Positions 6,505 to 11,513 of a DNA stretch of 11,513 bases are shown here, piece by piece. The translations under genes and the position numbers were made by a program. How positions within the stretch are numbered: position 1 is the stretch's first letter; each line of letters begins with the position of its first letter. Below the pieces are notes generated by a model. The model had not been told where the DNA came from. It searched no databases and was given only the letters and a program-made list of their open reading frames with translations. The DNA is from Gulosibacter sediminis. Lineage in GTDB: Bacteria > Actinomycetota > Actinomycetes > Actinomycetales > Microbacteriaceae. The stretch is from the NCBI RefSeq assembly GCF_014904065.1, contig NZ_JACXJG010000005.1:263984-275496 (forward strand), written 5' to 3'.

Positions 6505-7547
6505 TTCAGTCGCCACCGTCCGGCCCCTTCCGCGCCGGCGAACGCGTGCAGCTGACCGACCCGAAGGGTCGACTTACGACCACTTGGCTCACTGAGGGCG
6601 GACAGGTCCATTCGCAGTACGGCACGATCGACCACGCCGCGATCATCGGCATTCCCGACGGTTCGGTTGTTACGTCGACCGGCGGCATGGAGTACCTTGC
6701 GCTGCGCCCACTGCTCACCGACGTGATCATGTCGATGCCCCGCGGCGCCGCGATCATCTACCCGAAGGACTCCGCGATGATCCTCGCGAAGGCCGACATC
6801 CGCCCCGGCGCCCGCGTGGTCGAGGCCGGCGTCGGCTCGGGTGCGCTCTCGCTTTGGCTCCTGCGGATGCTTGCGGGGCAGGGCGAGCTCGTGAGTTTCG
6901 AGCGCCGGGAGGAGTTCGCGGAGGTTGCTCGAGGCAACGTCGCGAGCGTGTATGGGGGTGAGCCCGACAACTGGCGCATCGCGATCGGCGACCTGCAGGA
7001 TGCGCTGCCGCGCGAGTTTGAACCCGGCACAGTCGACCGGGTGATTCTCGACATGCTCGCGCCCTGGGAATGCCTGCCGGCGGTCGCGGAGGCGATGATT
7101 CCCGGCGGCGTGCTGGTGTGTTACGTGGCCACCGCGACACAGCTATCGCGTGTCGCCGAGGCGATTCGCGACTACGGCGGCTTCACGGAGCCCGAGGCCG
7201 ACGAAACGATGGTGCGCGGCTGGCATGTCGAGGGCCTGTCCGTGCGGCCAGACCACCGCATGGTGGCGCACACCGGATTCCTGCTCACCGCGCGTCGCCT
7301 TGCCCCGGGCACGACGCTGCCCGAGAAGCGCAAGACCTCGAAGGTGGCGGGCACTGACGCCGATCGCGAGGCGTGGACACCGAGCGACCCTGAGGCGTGG
7401 ACCGAAGCCACGGTCGGCGAGCGAACCGTGAGCGACAAGGTCCTCCGCAAGCGCGGCCGCGACGCCCAACGTGGCGCCGAGCACGCGACGCGCGAATCGC
7501 ACGAGATAATGGACCCAACCGCCACGGAAGGACAGGACTCCCTGTGA
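6501..7547 (+). CDS. trmI: tRNA (adenine-58-N1)-methyltransferase TrmI
   Basis: A 348-residue SAM-dependent methyltransferase that makes m1A at position 58 in the T-loop of tRNA; bacterial TrmI acts as a homotetramer. The N-terminal beta domain spans about residues 1-80. The Rossmann domain follows, with IIYPKD at 85-90, the SAM-binding motif VVEAGVGSGALS at 107-118, acidic E134 in SFER, and LDMLAPWE at 183-190. The last family-like strand ends at about 266. Residues from about 270 to 348 form an extra charged tail absent from the roughly 280-residue M. tuberculosis protein Rv2118c. Within it, AWTPSDPEAWTEA contains a small repeat (7368-7402). The gene overlaps the HAD gene by 4 bases (ATGA) and the following lipoprotein gene by 4 bases (GTGA). 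In many actinobacteria trmI is directly followed by the proteasomal ATPase gene, which is absent here. Confidence 0.95.
   Translation: MIQSPPSGPFRAGERVQLTDPKGRLTTTWLTEGGQVHSQYGTIDHAAIIGIPDGSVVTSTGGMEYLALRPLLTDVIMSMPRGAAIIYPKDSAMILAKADIRPGARVVEAGVGSGALSLWLLRMLAGQGELVSFERREEFAEVARGNVASVYGGEPDNWRIAIGDLQDALPREFEPGTVDRVILDMLAPWECLPAVAEAMIPGGVLVCYVATATQLSRVAEAIRDYGGFTEPEADETMVRGWHVEGLSVRPDHRMVAHTGFLLTARRLAPGTTLPEKRKTSKVAGTDADREAWTPSDPEAWTEATVGERTVSDKVLRKRGRDAQRGAEHATRESHEIMDPTATEGQDSL
7368..7402 (+). repeat. Short direct repeat GAGGCGTGGAC inside the trmI tail
   Basis: GAGGCGTGGAC occurs at 7368-7378 and again at 7392-7402, a period of 24 bases or 8 codons, coding EAWT twice. The sequence between and after the copies does not match well, so this is either a decayed in-frame duplication or chance. 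Confidence 0.5.
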
Positions 7548-8464
7548 TTGCTCGCCGCCGCCACACCCGCGCTTTGCTCGCGGGCGCCACGATCTTCGCC
7601 GGCACCGTGCTCGCCGGCTGCGCCCAGATTCCAGCCAGCGAGAACGTGAGTTCGTGCGCGCCCGCCGACTCCGTGCAGACGCAGCGCGAGGGCGGTGGCA
7701 GCGGCCCCGTCATTAACGGTGACGGCGTCGCCGAGTTCACCTTCGCGATCTCGAGTTCCGATGGCACCGAGATCTACCCCGAGACATCGCTGCAGCAGGA
7801 TGCTCAGGGCAACCCTGCGCCGGTTAACGTCGGCATCCTCGACGACTACGGCATGGTCGGCGTCAAGGATGCGCTCCAGTGTGCGCAGGGCGGTGAAACG
7901 ATCACCGCGACGATGCAGATGAAGCAGATCTTCTCGCCTGATCAGTTTCAGCTGACCGAGGCGCAGCTGCAGCAGGAGGCGACGGTCACCCTGAAGGTGA
8001 ACCGCGTCTACCACTCGGCCGCGACCGGCAGCATCGCGCCCCAGCACAACGGCATCCCGGCCGTCGTCACCGCGCCCGATGGCACGCCCGGCGTAACCAT
8101 GCCGAGCGAGGTCGCGCCGACCGAGCTGCGCAGCGCGACGACGATCCAGGGCAGCGGGCCGAAGCTCGCCGCGGGCGACACGGTCACCATGAATTTCTCA
8201 GCGTTCGAGTGGACGTCGGGTTCGACGATCAGCACGACCTGGGGCGGTCAGGGCCCCGTTCAGACCACCGTCGGGGACACCGATGACGGCATGTTCGGCG
8301 CGACCGCCGAACTGCAGGGCATTGAGGTCGGCTCGCAGCGCGTGGTCGTGCTGCCGGCATCGACGGTCGCGGCCTACACCGCCGACGGTCAGGTGCCCGT
8401 CGGCAGCGGCGACGCGATCGTCGTGGTCATGGACGTGCTCGGCAGCACACCGGCAGCGCAGTAA
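7544..8464 (+). CDS. Lipoprotein with two degenerate FKBP-like domains
   Basis: A 306-residue secreted lipoprotein. The signal peptide has RRRH at residues 4-7, a hydrophobic core and a lipobox LAGC with the modified cysteine at 26. The GTG start at 7544 overlaps the trmI stop codon (GTGA) and follows purine-rich AAGGACAGGA at 7528-7537. Two FKBP-type domains can be made out at about 55-156 and 205-299. The second keeps the fold landmarks GDTV, the TTW of an FDSSW-like loop, IEVGSQRVVVLP and a closing AIVVVMDVLG. It has lost the rotamase-pocket residues: the YTG tyrosine is replaced in MNFSA, FD is replaced by IS, and the VIPGW-like segment and the LGYG tyrosine are not kept. It is probably a binding or chaperone-like protein without prolyl isomerase activity. 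An FKBP gene is common between pafA and pafB in actinobacteria, so position agrees with the family. Confidence 0.85.
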   Translation: MIARRRHTRALLAGATIFAGTVLAGCAQIPASENVSSCAPADSVQTQREGGGSGPVINGDGVAEFTFAISSSDGTEIYPETSLQQDAQGNPAPVNVGILDDYGMVGVKDALQCAQGGETITATMQMKQIFSPDQFQLTEAQLQQEATVTLKVNRVYHSAATGSIAPQHNGIPAVVTAPDGTPGVTMPSEVAPTELRSATTIQGSGPKLAAGDTVTMNFSAFEWTSGSTISTTWGGQGPVQTTVGDTDDGMFGATAELQGIEVGSQRVVVLPASTVAAYTADGQVPVGSGDAIVVVMDVLGSTPAAQ

Positions 8465-9426
8465 TGCGCCGGCCAATCCGCAGCGCCCTGTCGCTCACCA
8501 TCGTCGTGGCGCTCTGCCTCACCGGCTGCGCGGGGGCGTCCGACCCGGCGCCGAGCGAGTCGGCTTCGAGTGACGCCGCGGCTCAGGTGACGGTCGTCGA
8601 CGGCGGCGACCGTCTCGACGGCGTCGAGGTCTCGGGTGAGACTGGGCGGGAACCGGTCGTCAAGATCACCGCACCGGCCGAGCTGACCGGCGAAGAAACA
8701 GACATTCAGCGAACCGTTGTGGCCGAGGGTGACGGCGAACCGCTCACGGCCGACGACACGGTCGTGGTCGTGGTCGGGAGCTACTACGCCGAGGACGGCG
8801 ATGCCCTGAGTGCCTACGGCTCGCTCGGCCCCGCGACCCAGCTTTCGAACACCGAGCTGCCGGCATTTGTCGAGCCGCTCTTCGTCGGCGTCAATGCGGG
8901 TTCGCGCGTCGTCGCATCAGTGCCGATCAGCCTGGTTGCGGGCGAGGGCAACGCCGGCGACCCCGTGCTCATGGTCGCCGACGTCGTCAAGGTGACGCCC
9001 GGCGCATCCGCCACCGGCACGCCAACCGGCGAGACCTTCGAGTACGCCGAGGTCTCCGACGGCGAGGGCGAACCCGATGTCACGATCAGCACCGACGCGG
9101 CTGAGCCGAGCGAGCAGCAGACCGCCGTCATCTTGCGCGGCGACGGCGAAACCGTCGCCGACGGCGATACGGTGATCGTGCAGTACACGGGCTACCTGCT
9201 CAGCGACGGCTCAGTGTTCGACACGAGCTGGGAGACCGGCTTGCCGCCAGCATTCCCGACCTCGATGGTCGTGGCGGGCTTCCGCGACGCACTCGTCGGC
9301 CAGCAGGTGGGCTCGCGCGTCGTCACGGTGTTCCCGTCTGACCTGGGTTACGGTGACGAGACATACGGTCCGATTCCTGGTGGCAGCACGCTCGTGTTCG
9401 TCGCCGACATCATTGCCCTGGTGTAA
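8464..9426 (+). CDS. FKBP-type peptidyl-prolyl cis-trans isomerase lipoprotein, one degenerate and one intact domain
   Basis: A 320-residue lipoprotein with lipobox LTGC and lipidated cysteine at 22, followed by a Ser/Asp/Ala-rich linker. The first FKBP-like domain (about 83-178) lacks the pocket residues. The C-terminal domain (about 220-320) is near canonical, with VQYTGYLLSDG, Y241, VFDTSW with F252 and D253, F264, V269-V270, SDLGYG with Y296, I304 in GPIPGG and F312. The tryptophan at the base of the FKBP pocket is replaced by F273 (AGFRDAL), a change seen in active members of the family. It should catalyse prolyl isomerisation of exported proteins at the outer face of the membrane. The ATG overlaps the preceding stop by one base (TAATG) with no clear Shine-Dalgarno sequence, so translation is probably coupled. 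The two adjacent lipoproteins have the same architecture and probably arose by duplication. Confidence 0.92.
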   Translation: MRRPIRSALSLTIVVALCLTGCAGASDPAPSESASSDAAAQVTVVDGGDRLDGVEVSGETGREPVVKITAPAELTGEETDIQRTVVAEGDGEPLTADDTVVVVVGSYYAEDGDALSAYGSLGPATQLSNTELPAFVEPLFVGVNAGSRVVASVPISLVAGEGNAGDPVLMVADVVKVTPGASATGTPTGETFEYAEVSDGEGEPDVTISTDAAEPSEQQTAVILRGDGETVADGDTVIVQYTGYLLSDGSVFDTSWETGLPPAFPTSMVVAGFRDALVGQQVGSRVVTVFPSDLGYGDETYGPIPGGSTLVFVADIIALV

Positions 9427-9428
9427 AT

Positions 9429-10427
9429 ATGGTAGCTCCGCTGAAACCCCAGCACGCTCGACAGAGCCAACTCCTACTTGCGCTCTTGAGCAGCGCGCAT
9501 CCGCTGACCAGCGACGAGCTGTTCGGCAAGGTACCCGAGTATCGCGTGCAGCTCGAGCGCAACGGTGGTGAGCGCAACGACGCACTCGAGAAGAAATTCG
9601 AGCGAGATCGTGCCGAGCTCCAAGCGAGCGGTTTTCGGGTCGAGACCGTGCCCGACCCCGAGAACCCGGGCGACCGTGCGCAGTGGCGCTACCAGCTCGA
9701 GAGCAGCACCGCGTCGGTCGGGGTCGTGCGTCTTGACGCGCAGGAAACGCTGCTCATCGACTCCGCCACGCAGGTCTGGCTCGATCGTAGCCTCGACGAG
9801 GATGCGCGCCGCGGTTACCTGAAGCTGCTGCCGAGCGGCGCGAGCGGCGGCGAAGCGGCCGCATCGCAGCCCACGGCGAAGGTGTCGACGCATCCGGTGT
9901 TCGCGCAGCTGCGCTCGGCGATCGCAAACGCGAAGCGCATCGGCTTCGACTATGTGAACCAGGACAGCCGCGACCCTTGGCCACGAACGGTGGATCCGCT
10001 GCGGCTTATCGTAAAGTCGGGTCGATGGTTGCTGCACGCCTGGGACGTCGAGCGTGACGCGCACCGCACCTATCTCGTGAACCGCATCGTTTCTGAGATT
10101 CGTATCGCGGGCGCTGCCGACGCTTCCCATACGGCCGAGCCAGGCCTTGAGGCAAAGCTCGATGCGCTTGCCGCTGAGCGCCCCGTGCGGGTGCGGGCGC
10201 GTGCGGGCACCGAGGCCGAGGCGAGGATGCGCGGCCGCGGCACCGAGCTTTGCCGCACGGACGAGTGGGTCACGTTCGACGTCTTCGACTGGGACCTCGG
10301 CGTGCTGAGCGATGAGTTTGCCGGGCTCGCCCACCTTCTGGTGGTGGAGTCGCCGAAGACTATTCGTGAGGGCGTGCGGGACCGCCTGCGGCGTGCCCTT
10401 GAACTGCACGAGGGGCAATCCGTATGA
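9429..10427 (+). CDS. pafB: WYL-domain transcriptional regulator PafB
   Basis: A 332-residue regulator. A winged helix-turn-helix lies at about residues 5-90, with the family-typical ALEKKFERDRAEL segment at 52-64 followed by a small wing. The WYL domain is at about 155-228 and a C-terminal extension domain at 250-326. PafB pairs with PafC; in mycobacteria PafBC activates most of the LexA-independent DNA-damage regulon, and the WYL domain is thought to sense single-stranded nucleic acid. The eponymous motif here reads RWLL (199-202), with Leu in place of the usual Tyr, while the downstream arginine in VNRI (217-220) is kept. The ATG lies 2 bases after the FKBP stop codon without a Shine-Dalgarno sequence, so expression probably depends on coupling. 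The name (proteasome accessory factor) comes from location; regulation does not need a proteasome. Assignment as PafB rather than PafC rests on order and the N-terminal helix pattern. Confidence 0.92.
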   Translation: MVAPLKPQHARQSQLLLALLSSAHPLTSDELFGKVPEYRVQLERNGGERNDALEKKFERDRAELQASGFRVETVPDPENPGDRAQWRYQLESSTASVGVVRLDAQETLLIDSATQVWLDRSLDEDARRGYLKLLPSGASGGEAAASQPTAKVSTHPVFAQLRSAIANAKRIGFDYVNQDSRDPWPRTVDPLRLIVKSGRWLLHAWDVERDAHRTYLVNRIVSEIRIAGAADASHTAEPGLEAKLDALAAERPVRVRARAGTEAEARMRGRGTELCRTDEWVTFDVFDWDLGVLSDEFAGLAHLLVVESPKTIREGVRDRLRRALELHEGQSV

Positions 10428-11398
10428 CCGCCGCAGCCAACGCGAACGATGTGCTGCTCGTCTCGTCACTCGTCGACCTGCTGCGCGAGCATCCTTACGG
10501 CTTTGACCTGGGCGAGCTCGCCGCGACCTTCCGGCAAACGCCGACCCGCATGCGCGCACTGATCGACTACGTCTGGTCGCTCGAACTGTATGACAGTGAT
10601 GGCCAAGTCGATCCGTCGCGAATGTTCGACTTCGACGCGGACGGGCTGGAGGCGGAGGAGCCGTGGGTCAAGCTGACGAGCGTACCCGTGGACGGCGCGC
10701 CTCGGAGCTTCAACGCCGACGAGCTCACCCTCGTGCTTACGGGACTCGACGTGCTGCGGGAGACCGCGACAATAAGCGACGCCACTCGCATCAATGAGCT
10801 CCAGGCGAAGCTTCGCGGCGCCACGACGACGGAGGCCCCGTCGAACCGCGATCCGCAGCTCGAGCTCATCCGCCAAGCAATCGATTCGGGACGCCAGCTG
10901 CGCATGCGCTACATCGGCGAGTCATCGTCGGCACCCGAAGAGCGGATCGTTGACCCGCTGCGACTCGAGTCTCGCAGCGGGCTCATCTACCTCAACACGT
11001 ACTGCCACTTACGGCAGGCGCTTCGGTGGTTCCGGAGCGACCGCATCTTCGACATTGAGCTGCTCGACACCCCTGCCGAACCCCACAGTGAGGCGGAGCG
11101 CGACCGCGCCCTCGAGGTCACGGGAAAATCGCTGCTGACCGTCAGCGTCGCGATTCGCGCCGGCGCGGTCGCGGCGATCAGACCGTATTTCGGCACCGCG
11201 AAGGTGCCTGAAATCGGCCCCGATGGTTGGATTCGCGCGGATCTCCGCCTGCGCGGGCCCGAAGTTGCGGCGCGGCTCGCCGCCGAGCACGCGGGCGGTT
11301 TTGTCGTCACGGGGCCAAGCGATGTCCGTAAACTCGTCGCCGACTGGCTTCGTGGTGCGCTGATTGCCGCGGGCGATCAGGGTGACAACGTAAGCTAG
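10424..11398 (+). CDS. pafC: WYL-domain transcriptional regulator PafC
   Basis: A 324-residue partner of PafB. The N-terminal winged helix (about residues 10-60) is more divergent than in PafB, with helices around LVSSLVDLLRE and ELAATFRQTPTRMRALI. The WYL domain spans about 145-212, with LIYL at 187-190 as the WYL motif and WFRSDRI at 202-208, including the conserved arginines. The C-terminal extension covers about 235-318. The start overlaps the pafB stop (ATGA) and is preceded by GAGGGG (10410-10415) at 8 bases. In some actinobacteria the two genes are fused; here they are separate but coupled. The expected product is half of a PafBC heterodimer that activates DNA-damage genes with RNA polymerase. 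Confidence 0.92.
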   Translation: MTAAANANDVLLVSSLVDLLREHPYGFDLGELAATFRQTPTRMRALIDYVWSLELYDSDGQVDPSRMFDFDADGLEAEEPWVKLTSVPVDGAPRSFNADELTLVLTGLDVLRETATISDATRINELQAKLRGATTTEAPSNRDPQLELIRQAIDSGRQLRMRYIGESSSAPEERIVDPLRLESRSGLIYLNTYCHLRQALRWFRSDRIFDIELLDTPAEPHSEAERDRALEVTGKSLLTVSVAIRAGAVAAIRPYFGTAKVPEIGPDGWIRADLRLRGPEVAARLAAEHAGGFVVTGPSDVRKLVADWLRGALIAAGDQGDNVS

Positions 11399-11404
11399 CT
11401 GACT

Positions 11405-11513
11405 ATGCCGTGGTGGTCGTGGGTAGTGATTTGGGTGGGGCTCGTCGCCCTACTCATTGCCGTGCTTGCCGTCGGCGCGATTTGGCTCTTCCGGAAGGCG
11501 CGTGCCGCCTTGC
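11405..11513 (+). CDS. Small membrane protein, 3' end outside the window
   Basis: An open frame of at least 36 residues starting with MPWWSWVVIW, followed by a single strongly hydrophobic segment up to WLFRKARAAL, where positively charged residues begin and the window ends. It begins 6 bases after the pafC stop. In related actinobacteria tatA and tatC commonly follow pafC, but this N terminus is not TatA-like: it lacks the short helix followed by an FG(xG)K-type hinge. It more resembles the unnamed one-helix proteins often found before tatA in this group. That comparison is from memory, and no function can be assigned. Confidence 0.6.
   Translation, partial: MPWWSWVVIWVGLVALLIAVLAVGAIWLFRKARAAL

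Noticed and set aside
7397..7543. An upstream extension of the first FKBP lipoprotein
   Set aside because: It would lie within trmI in another frame and would bury the signal peptide. The GTG at 7544 gives a proper lipoprotein signal, with a ribosome-binding site upstream.
9380..9430. A RecA-NDp-type (PafBC-dependent) promoter in front of pafB, which would mean autoregulation
   Set aside because: TAAATAT occurs at the FKBP stop/pafB start, but no TTGTCRGTG-like element lies at the required 8-base spacing, and the hexamer is too close to the ATG.
1..11513. CRISPR arrays, tRNA or rRNA genes, insertion sequences, riboswitches
   Set aside because: No regularly spaced repeats, no tRNA-like cloverleaf ends, no transposase-like frames with inverted repeats, and no long structured leaders were seen. 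Intergenic gaps are all under about 130 bases.

Overview
The window is high-GC, densely packed, mostly plus-strand DNA from an actinobacterium. The best evidence is mshC (mycothiol ligase), found only in Actinobacteria, together with the linked set PAC2-family gene, trmI, FKBP genes, pafB and pafC. The compact, partly leaderless gene style and overlapping stop/start codons suggest a member of Micrococcales, probably Microbacteriaceae; the family-level call is inference. From memory, the order M20 peptidase, uppP, mshC, PAC2, trmI, pafB, pafC matches the Mycobacterium tuberculosis region from about Rv2141c to Rv2093c, so most of the window is a conserved chromosomal neighbourhood and not an island.

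Layout. Positions 1-115 hold no recognisable gene. A zinc-free MDR-type NAD(P)-dependent oxidoreductase lies on the minus strand (116-1048) and diverges from an M20 metallopeptidase (1175-2491). A hairpin follows, then uppP (2576-3424) and mshC (3452-4705). mshC converges on a minus-strand PAC2-family gene (4740-5741), with a small hairpin between them. The PAC2 gene diverges from a six-gene run starting at 5818: HAD phosphatase, trmI, two FKBP-like lipoproteins, pafB and pafC. Neighbours in this run overlap by 1-4 bases or are 2 bases apart, so it looks like one translationally coupled operon. A partial small membrane protein begins 6 bases after pafC and runs off the window.

How the genes fit together. 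UppP recycles undecaprenyl phosphate for cell-wall synthesis. MshC makes the mycothiol precursor Cys-GlcN-Ins. TrmI makes m1A58 in tRNA. The FKBP lipoproteins probably act on exported proteins at the membrane surface. PafB and PafC are WYL-domain partners that in mycobacteria form the PafBC activator of the LexA-independent DNA-damage response.

The most notable feature is an absence. In many actinobacteria the Pup-proteasome genes (mpa/arc, dop, pup, prcB, prcA, pafA) lie between trmI and the FKBP/pafBC genes. Here trmI and the first FKBP gene overlap by 4 bases, so the whole block is missing while its flanking genes are intact. I found no CRISPR array, RNA gene, insertion sequence or convincing new defence-type system. 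The other findings concern domain decay in the FKBP pair, repeated leaderless promoters, and a tail on TrmI.
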